In this document: piece after piece, positions 45,893 to 55,212 of the stretch | How the letters are laid out: each line of letters opens with the position of its first letter | How positions within the stretch are numbered: the stretch's first letter is position 1 | Assembly: GCA_038213375.1 (NCBI GenBank) | Contig: JBBQTB010000016.1 | Span: 56,544 to 120,543 of the forward strand | From: JAAUTT01 sp038213375 | GTDB taxonomy: Bacteria; Bacteroidota; Bacteroidia; Bacteroidales; JAAUTT01 | Reading direction: 5' to 3' | DNA length: 64,000 nt | The notes under the pieces: generated by a model | Seen by the model: the letters and a program-made list of their open reading frames with translations, nothing else | What the model was told of the DNA's origin: nothing | Database searches by the model: none | Made by a program: the position numbers and the translations under genes

Positions 45893-46139
45893 ATTCTTTG
45901 GCAATCTTTTTACCTGTAATTATAATACTTTCAGTCTGGTAGTACCCATTTCCATGGCTAGTTGAGCCTGAATTTATCGATAAAATCGACAATATCTCAT
46001 ATCCAATATTGTAAAGTTCATTGGATACTTTTTCAATTTCCTGAGCTAGATCGTCAGAATCTACAATTAATTCTTCAACCGCTTCCTTATTAGTCCAATA
46101 TGTTGACCGTGAGTGTATACTAACCGATTTATACATCAT
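45891..46139 (-). CDS. Small hypothetical protein
   Basis: An 82-residue protein I do not recognise. It has no signal peptide or membrane segment. The layout is an amphipathic helix (EAVEELIVDSDDLAQEIEKVSNEL) followed by beta-like strands with Ser/Gly/His (NSGSTSHGNGYYQTESIIITGKK). This could be a small alpha/beta domain. The gene ends in the shared terminator and lies 35 bp downstream of another small minus-strand gene, likely one transcript. Confidence 0.6.
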   Translation of the reverse strand: MMYKSVSIHSRSTYWTNKEAVEELIVDSDDLAQEIEKVSNELYNIGYEILSILSINSGSTSHGNGYYQTESIIITGKKIAKE

Positions 46140-46174
46140 AATATTATTATTTATTTATGTAAACTCTTAATCTA

Positions 46175-46486
46175 TTAAGTTAATTTCATTTGAATAATTC
46201 TGGTAATGTCAATCAGAATCTCATCTTCTGTTTCTACAAATTCATCTTTTACACTAACTATAATCTGATTTTGATCTGCAGCTACTAGTTTCACTAATTG
46301 AAATTCGGGAATTATTTCAACTAACCTAACAAATAGATCGTTATCTGAGATCTTGCTGAAACCTCCAATACCTTCATAGCGAATTAAACTGAAAATTCGT
46401 TCTTCGTCCATCTGAAGTACTTGATTTGTAAGATTTTCGGATAGGTGATTCTTAATTTTGTTCCTGGAAAGCAATATTTCTTTCAT
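46175..46486 (-). CDS. Small hypothetical protein
   Basis: A 103-residue protein with no recognised family, signal peptide or membrane segment. It looks mixed alpha/beta, with a C-terminal amphipathic stretch (DEILIDITRIIQMKL). It is probably the first gene of a two-gene minus-strand unit with the 82-residue protein, divergent from the DUF3109 gene. Codon use resembles neighbouring genes. Confidence 0.6.
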   Translation of the reverse strand: MKEILLSRNKIKNHLSENLTNQVLQMDEERIFSLIRYEGIGGFSKISDNDLFVRLVEIIPEFQLVKLVAADQNQIIVSVKDEFVETEDEILIDITRIIQMKLT

Positions 46487-46614
46487 GAGTAGCTAAATTT
46501 TAGGTTAAGATACCAATTAAATTTAAATTTCAAAAGCAATTAGACAAATCAAAATATTTTCAAATTATTCTTACTAATGCCTTAATTTTGCATATTATTT
46601 TTAAAAATTAAGAC

Positions 46615-47202
46615 ATGTTGCAAATTGATGATGTCGTATTGGGATTGGATATTCTTGAAAAGAAATTTGTGTGCGATGTAAGCAAATGTAAAGGAGCTTG
46701 TTGCATTTTTGGTGATTCGGGAGCTCCGTTGGAACTTAATGAAGTTGAAATACTAAAACGGGATTTTTCGATTATTAAATCTTATATGCGATCAGAGGGA
46801 ATCAAAGCAATTGAAGATCAAGGCACTCATGTAATAGATAGTGATGGAGACCTGGTAACACCTTTAATTGATGGTAAGGAATGCGCGTATGTGGTTTTTG
46901 AGAAAAATATTGCCAAATGTGCCATTGAAAAGGCTTATGAAGCAAAAAGTATTAATTTTCAAAAACCAATATCTTGTAACTTATACCCAATTCGCGTTAA
47001 AAGGTATAAAGATTTCGACGCTCTAAATTATCATCAGTGGGATATTTGTAATCCGGCTATTAAACTTGGTGAAAAATTGAAAACCCCTTTATATATATTT
47101 CTTGCCCAACCTTTAATTCGAAAATATGGAGAGGCTTGGTACGAGCAACTTAAGATAGCTTCTGAGGAACTAGTTAAATTTATGAAAAATCAAACCAAGT
47201 AG
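46615..47202 (+). CDS. DUF3109 cysteine-rich protein
   Basis: A 195-residue protein matching the DUF3109 family of Bacteroidota: FVCDVSKCKGACCIFGDSGAP near the N-terminus (four Cys), CAYV, CAIEKAYE, ISCNLYPIR and ICNPA later. The conserved Cys pattern suggests metal or iron-sulfur binding, but the function is not established. A TAATTTTG -7 box at 46583-46590 lies 25 bases before the start codon. Confidence 0.88.
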   Translation: MLQIDDVVLGLDILEKKFVCDVSKCKGACCIFGDSGAPLELNEVEILKRDFSIIKSYMRSEGIKAIEDQGTHVIDSDGDLVTPLIDGKECAYVVFEKNIAKCAIEKAYEAKSINFQKPISCNLYPIRVKRYKDFDALNYHQWDICNPAIKLGEKLKTPLYIFLAQPLIRKYGEAWYEQLKIASEELVKFMKNQTK

Positions 47203-47371
47203 TTCCTATAGCAGCATGAAAATTTTTGGATTTAAAAGTGAATTATTCGTTTTATAAAGCTCAAATTTAAAAATTACGATCGAACCCTTATTTTTCAATT
47301 TATTTTGATAAAAAATGGATAAAAGTTGATAAATTATTTAAATTTTATAGGGGTGTTTTTAAATAAATGCA

Positions 47372-47379
47372 TATTTTTG
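47372..47379 (+). promoter_or_regulatory. Promoter -7 box TATTTTTG of glutamine synthetase III
   Basis: It matches TAnnTTTG, 39 bases before the start codon. No strict TTTG is seen at -33. Confidence 0.5.
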
Positions 47380-47417
47380 TAACGACAAACAATAATTCAC
47401 AATTTAAATAAACGAAT

Positions 47418-49607
47418 ATGGCATCATTGAGATTTAAGGCATTACAAGATGCAATAAGCAGGAAGCCTGTTGTTGCTGAAGCTCCAACAGAAAAGACCTC
47501 TGAGTATTTTGGCAAAAAAGTTTTTGATAGAAACAAGATGCAAAAGTATCTTTCAAAAGAAGCCTATCAGGCAGTTATTAGCGCAATTGACCGAGGTGTA
47601 AGAATTGACCGTAAAATTGCAGATCAGGTTGCAGCCGGAATGAAATCATGGGCTATGGAATTGGGAGCTACGCATTACACTCACTGGTTCCAACCATTAA
47701 CCGGGGGCACTGCTGAAAAACATGATGCTTTTGCTGAACCTACAGGGAGCGGCACAGTTGTTGAAAGTTTTTCGGGTAAATTATTGGTGCAGCAGGAACC
47801 AGATGCTTCAAGTTTTCCAAGTGGCGGTATCCGTGCTACTTTTGAAGCTCGCGGGTATACAGCATGGGATCCCTCATCGCCTGCTTTTGTTTTGGATGAT
47901 ACCCTATGTATTCCTACCATCTTTATTTCATACACCGGAGAGGTACTCGATAATAAAACACCGCTTATTAAGGCGTTAAGTGCACTTGATAAGGCTGCAG
48001 TAGAAGTATGTCATTATTTTGATAAGGACGTGCAGAAGGTTACAGCAAATTTAGGCTGGGAACAAGAATACTTTTTGATAGATGAGGCTCTTTATGAGGC
48101 ACGTCCGGATCTCAAACTTACCGAACGTACATTAATGGGACACGATTCGGCAAAAAACCAGCAATTGGAAGACCAATATTTTGGAGCAATTCCTCCCCGA
48201 GTTCAGGAATTTATGAAAGAACTGGAATTCGAATCATGGAAGCTTGGTATCCCTGTAAAAACCCGCCACAATGAAGTTGCGCCTAATCAATATGAGCTTG
48301 CTCCTGTTTATGAAGAAGCTAACCTTGCTGTTGATCATAATTTACTTATAATGACATTGATGCGCAATATTGCCCGCAAACACAATTTTGCATGCTTATT
48401 GCACGAAAAACCATTTGGAGGAATTAATGGTTCAGGTAAGCATAATAACTGGTCATTATCCACCGATACCGGTGTAAATTTGCTGTCACCAGGGAAAAAT
48501 CCAAAAAGCAACTTGCAGTTTCTTACCTTTCTGGTAAATACTTTAATGGCTGTGTATAAAAACAGCTCATTACTTAAAGCTTCTATTGCTTCTGCAAACA
48601 ATGCTCATCGCCTTGGAGCTAATGAAGCGCCACCTGCCATTATATCGGCATTCCTTGGTACCTATTTGACCAAAATGCTTGATCAGATTGAAGAAAAAGT
48701 GACAGATCAAAAAATGACTCCCGATGAGAAGACAGAAATTAAACTTGATATTGGCCGTATTCCTGAAATCCTTCTTGATAATACCGATCGTAACCGTACA
48801 TCTCCTTTTGCTTTTACAGGAAATCGTTTTGAGTTTCGAGCTGTAGGTTCATCAGCAAACTGTTCTGAAGCAATGGCTGCCCTTAATACTGCTATTGCTG
48901 CACAATTATTAGAGTTCAGGAAAGATGTTGATGCCATTATTGCCAAAGGTGTAAAAAAAGACGAAGCAATTTTTCAAGTGCTCAGAAAATATATCAAGGA
49001 ATCGAAAAATGTCCGCTTTGATGGAAATGGATATAGCGATGAATGGAAAGTTGAAGCTAAAAAACGTGGTTTGGATGATGAGAGCAATCCGGTAAAAATG
49101 TTTGATGCATATCTTTCGGAAAGATCTATCAACTTGTTTAAGAAAACAGGCGTATTAAGCGAAAAGGAACTTCATGCCCGCACCGAGATTAAATGGGAAA
49201 CGTATGTTAAGAAGATTCAAATTGAAGCCAGAGTACTTGGAGATCTTGCTCTTAATCATATTGTTCCGGTAGCAGTAGAATATCAAACTTCTCTTATCAA
49301 GAATGTTCAGGGACTAAAGGAATTATTTTCGGAAGCTGAATATAAAGATCTGGCAAGCGCCCGTTTGGAACTGATAAAGGAAGTTGGCGGACATATTTCG
49401 GCGATTAAAGCCAAAGTTCGTGCGATGGTTGATGCTCGTAAGATTACAAATAAACTTGAGGATGGACGCGAAAAAGCTCTGGCTTACTCAGAAAAGATTT
49501 TCCCTTATTTTGAAGATATCCGCCATCATATCGACAAACTTGAGCTTATTGTTGACAATGAGATGTGGACGTTACCTAAATACAGAGAATTGCTCTTTGT
49601 TCGCTAA
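47418..49607 (+). CDS. glnN: Glutamine synthetase type III
   Basis: A 729-residue enzyme condensing glutamate and ammonia with ATP. The length and motifs define GSIII: the N-terminal GSIII domain (YFGKKVFDRNKMQKYLSKEAY), HNEVAPNQYELAP, the ATP-site GINGSGKHNNWS and FRAVGSSANCSEAM, with a long C-terminal helical region. GSIII is the main form in Bacteroidales. It is monocistronic with its own promoter and terminator (49631-49664). Confidence 0.97.
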   Translation: MASLRFKALQDAISRKPVVAEAPTEKTSEYFGKKVFDRNKMQKYLSKEAYQAVISAIDRGVRIDRKIADQVAAGMKSWAMELGATHYTHWFQPLTGGTAEKHDAFAEPTGSGTVVESFSGKLLVQQEPDASSFPSGGIRATFEARGYTAWDPSSPAFVLDDTLCIPTIFISYTGEVLDNKTPLIKALSALDKAAVEVCHYFDKDVQKVTANLGWEQEYFLIDEALYEARPDLKLTERTLMGHDSAKNQQLEDQYFGAIPPRVQEFMKELEFESWKLGIPVKTRHNEVAPNQYELAPVYEEANLAVDHNLLIMTLMRNIARKHNFACLLHEKPFGGINGSGKHNNWSLSTDTGVNLLSPGKNPKSNLQFLTFLVNTLMAVYKNSSLLKASIASANNAHRLGANEAPPAIISAFLGTYLTKMLDQIEEKVTDQKMTPDEKTEIKLDIGRIPEILLDNTDRNRTSPFAFTGNRFEFRAVGSSANCSEAMAALNTAIAAQLLEFRKDVDAIIAKGVKKDEAIFQVLRKYIKESKNVRFDGNGYSDEWKVEAKKRGLDDESNPVKMFDAYLSERSINLFKKTGVLSEKELHARTEIKWETYVKKIQIEARVLGDLALNHIVPVAVEYQTSLIKNVQGLKELFSEAEYKDLASARLELIKEVGGHISAIKAKVRAMVDARKITNKLEDGREKALAYSEKIFPYFEDIRHHIDKLELIVDNEMWTLPKYRELLFVR

Positions 49608-49630
49608 TTTCTGAAAATTAAGATTTAATG

Positions 49631-49664
49631 AAGGGAAGGCTTATCATAATGCCTTCCCTTTTTT
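49631..49664 (+). terminator. Terminator of glutamine synthetase gene
   Basis: AAGGGAAGGC (49631-49640) pairs perfectly with GCCTTCCCTT (49651-49660), followed by a T-run. Confidence 0.88.
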
Positions 49665-49740
49665 GTTTGTTTTTTGATAACTTAGAAAATAAAATAACTA
49701 AATTTACGCTCTATTGGTTAAACCCAGCAAATTTTGATTC

Positions 49741-51723
49741 ATGAAAATCCGTCATTTCGTATTCATTTTATTTGCAGTAGCTTTTTTTGCTGAGCCCTTG
49801 TTCGCTCAGCGTGATAAATCAGCGAAAGCAGAATCGGCATATAAGGCAGGAGAATATTATGTGGCCATCGATTTGTTTAAAACTGCATACAATAGCATTA
49901 CCGACAAAAGCAACAAGGCCGAAATGTTATATAAAATTGCAGAATGCTATCGTTTGGTGAACGAACCATTGAAAGCAGAACTTTGGTACACTAAATCCAT
50001 TGGCAAGGGAATGCCTAATCCATTGGCTATCTATTATCTGGCCGAAATGCAGAAAATGAATTTAAAATATGAAGAAGCGAAAGAAAGTTTTAAAAAATAT
50101 AAGGAAATAGTTCCAAAAGATGCCAGAGCTGATGATGGAGTTCGTTCATGCGATCAGGCCCAAAAATGGATGGATAATCCAAGTGGTTATCAGGTTGAAA
50201 GTATGAAATTTTTCAATTCGAAACAAGAAGACTTTGCTCCTGCATATGCAAATTCCGATAATAGCATAGTTATATACACTTCATCCAGAGATGGTTCTAC
50301 CGGAAATGCCATAAGCGGGGTTACCGGGCAAAATAGCGCTGATATTTTTATCTCTCGGGTTGATCGTAAAGGATCATGGAGTCAACCAGTTCCATTGAGC
50401 GAAAATATTAATACCGAATTTGAGGAAGGGTCTCCTTGCTTGTCAAAAGATTTTAAAACATTATATTTTTCACGCTGCAAATATGCTAAAAATAAAAACT
50501 CAGGTTGTCAGATATATTATTCTGAAATTCAGGGAGAAGAGTGGGGAAAGGATAAATTAATTCAAATTGCTGGTGATAGTATTGTTGTTGCTGATCCTGC
50601 AATTTCGGTAGATGAACTCACACTGTATTTTACATCAGACATGGGTGGCGGACAGGGTGGTAAAGATCTTTGGAAAGTTACTCGAAGCAATAAAGGTGAT
50701 GAGTGGAGTAAACCAATCAATCTGGGGGCACAGATAAATACACCCGGTGATGAACGTTTCCCTTATATTCATCCCGATGGAACACTTTACTTTTCATCAA
50801 ATGGGCATATTGGTTTGGGCGGACTTGATATTTTTAAAGCTACTATTAAGCCTGATGGTAACTGGAAAGTTGAAAACCTCGAATCTCCTATTAACTCCAA
50901 TGCAGATGATTTTGGAATAACTTTTCAAAAAGATCAGGAGAAAGGTTTTTTCTCATCATGCCGCACAATCAAAGGTGACGCCGATATTTATGCATTTTCA
51001 TTGCCTCCTCTTAAATTCAATGTTATTGGAGTAGTTAAAGATGAAAAAACGGAACAACCCATTGCGGATGCGACTATTAAATCCATCAGCAGTGACGGTA
51101 TAACTATTGATAACAAGGCCGACAAAAATGGGGTTTTTCGGTTTGCACTAAAAGCAAACACTGATTATGTTTTTATTGGTTCCAAAGAAGGTTATTTGAA
51201 TGGAAAAGAACGCGAAACAACCAAAGGTCTTGATCGGAGCCGCGATTTTAAAACGATTATATTGTTGGCATCTACAGCTAAACCAATTGAGTTGCCAAAT
51301 ATCTTCTACGATTTTGCTAAATGGGATTTACGGCCTGAATCGATGGTTGCTCTTGATAAACTGATTGAAACATTAAGTGAAAATCCAAATATTACCATTG
51401 AGTTGGGTTCGCATACCGACTCAAGAGGTAGTGATCTAGATAATATCAACCTTTCTCAAAAAAGAGCACAATCTGTTGTAAATTATCTTATTGAAAAAGG
51501 AGTTGTATCAGATCGTTTAATACCAAAAGGATATGGCGAATCAACACCTAAGGTTGTAGATAAAAAAATGGCTGCTCAGTATACTTTCTTAAAGGAAGGA
51601 GCCACTCTAACAGAGGCTTATATTAATTCATTGTCAGATTCTGATTTGCAGGAAATTGCTCATGGAGTAAACCGTAGAACAGAATTTAGGGTTTTGAGCA
51701 ATGATTATAAGCCCAAAAACTAA
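49741..51723 (+). CDS. PorE-like OmpA-family protein (T9SS-associated)
   Basis: A 660-residue envelope protein. Signal peptide (ending LFAQ), TPR-like helices (about 28-130, AESAYKAGEYYVAIDLFKTAY), WD40/PD40-type beta-propeller repeats (about 165-420), a carboxypeptidase-regulatory-like domain (about 425-515) and a C-terminal OmpA-like peptidoglycan-binding domain (about 525-655, GSHTDSRGSDLDNINLSQKRA). This TPR-WD40-CRD-OmpA order and length match PorE of Porphyromonas, which links the type IX secretion machinery to peptidoglycan. Since the window encodes a T9SS cargo (the GH3 enzyme), this is plausible, but other Bacteroidota proteins share the layout. Confidence 0.85.
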   Translation: MKIRHFVFILFAVAFFAEPLFAQRDKSAKAESAYKAGEYYVAIDLFKTAYNSITDKSNKAEMLYKIAECYRLVNEPLKAELWYTKSIGKGMPNPLAIYYLAEMQKMNLKYEEAKESFKKYKEIVPKDARADDGVRSCDQAQKWMDNPSGYQVESMKFFNSKQEDFAPAYANSDNSIVIYTSSRDGSTGNAISGVTGQNSADIFISRVDRKGSWSQPVPLSENINTEFEEGSPCLSKDFKTLYFSRCKYAKNKNSGCQIYYSEIQGEEWGKDKLIQIAGDSIVVADPAISVDELTLYFTSDMGGGQGGKDLWKVTRSNKGDEWSKPINLGAQINTPGDERFPYIHPDGTLYFSSNGHIGLGGLDIFKATIKPDGNWKVENLESPINSNADDFGITFQKDQEKGFFSSCRTIKGDADIYAFSLPPLKFNVIGVVKDEKTEQPIADATIKSISSDGITIDNKADKNGVFRFALKANTDYVFIGSKEGYLNGKERETTKGLDRSRDFKTIILLASTAKPIELPNIFYDFAKWDLRPESMVALDKLIETLSENPNITIELGSHTDSRGSDLDNINLSQKRAQSVVNYLIEKGVVSDRLIPKGYGESTPKVVDKKMAAQYTFLKEGATLTEAYINSLSDSDLQEIAHGVNRRTEFRVLSNDYKPKN

Positions 51724-51740
51724 ACTCCTCACTATTTTTA

Positions 51741-51777
51741 AAAAAGGCTTATCAATCAATTTGATAAGCCTTTTTTA
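51741..51777 (+). terminator. Terminator after PorE-like gene
   Basis: AAAAAGGCTTATCAA (51741-51755) pairs perfectly with TTGATAAGCCTTTTT (51761-51775), followed by T. Confidence 0.88.
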
Positions 51778-51855
51778 GTTTTAACCACAGCAAGTTTCAT
51801 TTCATCGATTCATTTTCCTAATTTTGCACACGTGATAATATTTTAAAATTAGTAA

Positions 51856-53025
51856 ATGAATTCTGACTCAAGATACATGCAACGTGGCGTATCTGCTTCG
51901 AAGGAGGATGTGCATAATGCCATAAAAAATGTTGACAAAGGACTATATCCCAAAGCTTTTTGTAAAATATTGCCTGATATTTTAACCGGCAATCCCGATT
52001 ATTGCAATATTATGCATGCTGATGGAGCCGGAACCAAATCATCACTGGCTTATATTTATTGGCGTGAAACTGGCGATTTAAGCATTTGGAAAGGCATCGC
52101 TCAAGATGCACTTATCATGAATATTGATGATTTACTTTGTGTTGGAGCAATAAATAATATTTTAGTCTCGTCTACAATTGGCCGTAATAAGTTATTGATT
52201 CCCGGAGAAATTATTTCAGCTATTATTAATGGAACCGAGGAATTATTAGAACAATTGCGATCATTTGGTATTTCAATTTATTCTGCCGGAGGGGAAACAG
52301 CGGATGTTGGTGATCTGGTGAGAACAATTATCGTTGATTCAACGGTTACCTGCCGGATGCTTCGGTCTGAAATTATTTCAAATGATAAAATTACCAATGG
52401 AGATGTCATCGTTGGACTTTCATCATTTGGGCAGGCAACTTACGAAAGCGAATATAACGGAGGTATGGGAAGCAATGGTTTGACATCGGCCCGGCATGAT
52501 GTGTTTGCTCATTATCTGGCTTCGAAGTATCCCGAGAGTTATGAGAATTCCATCTCCTCAGATCTTGTTTATTCGGGGAACTATCGGTTAACTGACCCAA
52601 TTACGGGTTTAGGTATTGATGCGGGGAAACTTGTGTTGTCGCCCACTCGAACATATGCACCAGTGATACTTAAAATTCTTCAGGAATTTCGTCCTTTTAT
52701 TCATGGCATGGTTCATTGTTCAGGCGGTGCCCAAACAAAAGTGATGAATTTTGTGGATAATTTGCATGTCATTAAAGATAATCTTTTTCCGTTACCACCT
52801 CTATTCCGTGTAATTCAGGAACAATCAAATACATCGTGGAAGGAAATGTACAAGGTATTTAATATGGGTCATCGGTTCGAAATTTACACCTCTTCCGATA
52901 TAGCCAAACACCTGATCGCTATTTCTGAATCATTTGGTGTACACGCCCGCATTGTTGGCCGTTGCGAAGGAGCTGAAAAGAATAAACTAACTATTATAAG
53001 TGAGTTTGGAGAATTTGTTTATTGA
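51856..53025 (+). CDS. purM: AIR synthase (PurM)-family protein
   Basis: A 389-residue PurM-superfamily enzyme, which closes the imidazole ring of aminoimidazole ribotide in purine synthesis. It has MHADGAGTKSSLAY, DALIMNIDDLLCVGA, SAGGETADVGD, and later GMVHCSGGAQTK and FNMGHRFEIY. It is a Bacteroidota-type PurM-like sequence, somewhat divergent from the classical enzyme, so the enzyme name is probable rather than certain. A TAATTTTG -7 box lies at 51819-51826, 30 bases before the start. It precedes prfA and pyrF on the same strand. Confidence 0.85.
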   Translation: MNSDSRYMQRGVSASKEDVHNAIKNVDKGLYPKAFCKILPDILTGNPDYCNIMHADGAGTKSSLAYIYWRETGDLSIWKGIAQDALIMNIDDLLCVGAINNILVSSTIGRNKLLIPGEIISAIINGTEELLEQLRSFGISIYSAGGETADVGDLVRTIIVDSTVTCRMLRSEIISNDKITNGDVIVGLSSFGQATYESEYNGGMGSNGLTSARHDVFAHYLASKYPESYENSISSDLVYSGNYRLTDPITGLGIDAGKLVLSPTRTYAPVILKILQEFRPFIHGMVHCSGGAQTKVMNFVDNLHVIKDNLFPLPPLFRVIQEQSNTSWKEMYKVFNMGHRFEIYTSSDIAKHLIAISESFGVHARIVGRCEGAEKNKLTIISEFGEFVY

Positions 53026-53189
53026 TATTTTCGGGATTCAATATTTGATTTCGGTAATAAAAGCCTTAGTTGCAATCCAGAGAACACTTTCTAATTGCTC
53101 ATTACCAAGCGCTCTGAACTCAGTTCATTTTAATCGTTACATTTAATTAACTTTGCATCCGAAAAATTAGATGGAAAGCAAACAAACAT

Positions 53190-54272
53190 ATGAGTAATAT
53201 AATATTCGACCGGTTAGAAATAGTAAAGATCAGATTTGAAGAGGTTACGCAACAGATTACCGATCCCGAAGTTATTGGAGATGTAAAGCGTTATATCAAA
53301 TTAAATAAAGAATATCGCGAACTGGAGCCCTTGATAAAAGCCTTTGACGAATATAAAAATATTCTTAACAATATCGATAGTACCAAAACTCTTCTGGCCA
53401 ACGAAAAGGATGAAGAGATGCGCGAAATGGCCAAAATTGAACTTGATGAGCTTGTTACTAATGAAGTATCTTTTCAGGAGAATATTAAACTTTTGCTTTT
53501 ACCGTCCGATCCGGAAGACGATAAAAATGCAGTGATGGAAATACGAGCCGGAACAGGTGGTGATGAAGCCAGTATTTTTGCCGGCGACCTCTTTCGAATG
53601 TACACCAAATATTGTGAGTCGAAAGGATGGAAGGTTGAAGTTACCAGTACTTCGGAAGGAACAGCAGGCGGTTTTAAAGAAATTATTATGAAAGTTTCAG
53701 GCAATAAAGTATATGGCACTTTAAAATACGAGTCGGGCGTGCACCGGGTGCAGCGGGTTCCAAAAACCGAAACTCAGGGTCGCATTCATACTTCCGCAGC
53801 TACCGTTGCTGTTTTACCTGAGGCCGGTGAATTTGATATTGAACTAAATATCAGCGATATTCGCAAAGATACTTTCTGTTCTTCAGGACCAGGTGGTCAA
53901 TCGGTAAATACAACCTATTCTGCTATCCGGTTAACTCATAATCCTTCAGGTATTGTAGTACAATGTCAGGATGAAAAGTCGCAAATAAAAAATTACGAAA
54001 AAGCGCTTGCAGAGCTTCGTACACGGTTGTATAATTTAGAATATCAGAAATATATTGATGAGATTGCTTCCAAGCGTAAAACAATGGTTTCTACAGGTGA
54101 TAGGTCAGCTAAGATTCGCACTTATAATTATCCCCAGGGCCGGGTATCTGATCATCGCATTACTCTTACCGTATATAATCTTCCATCCATTTTAGATGGC
54201 GGTATTCAGGAGTTTATTGATAAACTTCAAATGGCAGAAAATGCTGAACGATTGAAAGAAAGTGTTTTATAA
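53190..54272 (+). CDS. prfA: Peptide chain release factor 1
   Basis: A 360-residue RF1 terminating translation at UAA and UAG. The GGQ motif (SGPGGQSVNTT) that triggers peptidyl-tRNA hydrolysis is intact. The anticodon-like tripeptide, PAT in E. coli, reads PKT (QRVPKTETQGRIHTSAATVAV), consistent with the variable centre of the PxT motif. A TAACTTTG -7 box is at 53148-53155, 35 bases before the start. The pyrF gene follows after 51 bp. Confidence 0.97.
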   Translation: MSNIIFDRLEIVKIRFEEVTQQITDPEVIGDVKRYIKLNKEYRELEPLIKAFDEYKNILNNIDSTKTLLANEKDEEMREMAKIELDELVTNEVSFQENIKLLLLPSDPEDDKNAVMEIRAGTGGDEASIFAGDLFRMYTKYCESKGWKVEVTSTSEGTAGGFKEIIMKVSGNKVYGTLKYESGVHRVQRVPKTETQGRIHTSAATVAVLPEAGEFDIELNISDIRKDTFCSSGPGGQSVNTTYSAIRLTHNPSGIVVQCQDEKSQIKNYEKALAELRTRLYNLEYQKYIDEIASKRKTMVSTGDRSAKIRTYNYPQGRVSDHRITLTVYNLPSILDGGIQEFIDKLQMAENAERLKESVL

Positions 54273-54323
54273 TCAGGCATAACGGTATTTAGCCTTCAGC
54301 TTAAACAGCTTTAAACAAAACCT

Positions 54324-55157
54324 ATGACTGCAGATCAACTATTTAAACAGATACAACAAAAGAAAAGTTTTTTGTGTGTTGGACTTGATACCGATATTAC
54401 CAAAATCCCGAAAATTATTCTGGATTACGAGTTTCCGATTTATGAGTTTAACAGACAGATTATTGACGCTACGGCCGATTTTACCATTGCTTACAAACCC
54501 AATCTGGCCTTTTACGAAATTCTGGGCGCAGCCGGATGGATTAGTTTAGAAATGACTGTAAATTATATTCGCGAAAGGTATCCCGACATATTTATTATTG
54601 CCGATGCTAAACGTGGCGATATTGGCAACACATCTAAAATGTATGCGTCTGCTTTTTTTGAAAAGATTGCTTTCGATGCGATAACTGTTTCGCCTTACAT
54701 GGGTATTGATTCAGTGACCCCTTTTTTTGAATATCAAAACAAGTGGGTTATACTACTTGCTCTTACTTCTAATGCAGGTGCAGATGATTTTCAGCAACTT
54801 GTCGATGATAATGGAATTCGGTTATTCGAAAATGTAATGATGAAATCGAAAACCTGGGGAACAGAAAATAACCTCATGTATGTTGTTGGCGCTACACGTG
54901 CAGAAATGCTCACTCGCATCAGGGAAATTGTTCCAAACCATTTTCTTCTTATTCCCGGTGTGGGAGCGCAGGGAGGAAGTCTGGCCGATGTTGCCAAATA
55001 TGGACTTAATAAACAATGTGGATTGATTGTTAATTCATCAAGAGCCATTATTTATGCTGATTGCACCAACGATTTCGCGAAAATTGCCCGCATAAAAGCC
55101 CATGAAGTTCAAAATGAAATGAAATCATTGTTGAAACAATATAAAATTGTGCACTAA
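54324..55157 (+). CDS. pyrF: Orotidine 5'-phosphate decarboxylase
   Basis: A 277-residue enzyme, type 2 (long) OMP decarboxylase, converting OMP to UMP. The catalytic DAKRGDIGNT motif is intact, and FTIAYKPNLAFYE near the N-terminus and LLIPGVGAQGGSLADV near the C-terminus bind the phosphate. It follows prfA and precedes DUF2851 by 55 bp, the usual Bacteroidota neighbourhood. Confidence 0.96.
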   Translation: MTADQLFKQIQQKKSFLCVGLDTDITKIPKIILDYEFPIYEFNRQIIDATADFTIAYKPNLAFYEILGAAGWISLEMTVNYIRERYPDIFIIADAKRGDIGNTSKMYASAFFEKIAFDAITVSPYMGIDSVTPFFEYQNKWVILLALTSNAGADDFQQLVDDNGIRLFENVMMKSKTWGTENNLMYVVGATRAEMLTRIREIVPNHFLLIPGVGAQGGSLADVAKYGLNKQCGLIVNSSRAIIYADCTNDFAKIARIKAHEVQNEMKSLLKQYKIVH

Positions 55158-55212
55158 GTACTAATAAATAGTGCCTGAAAGAAAATTACTCGAAAAACTT
55201 AGGTAGCCACGA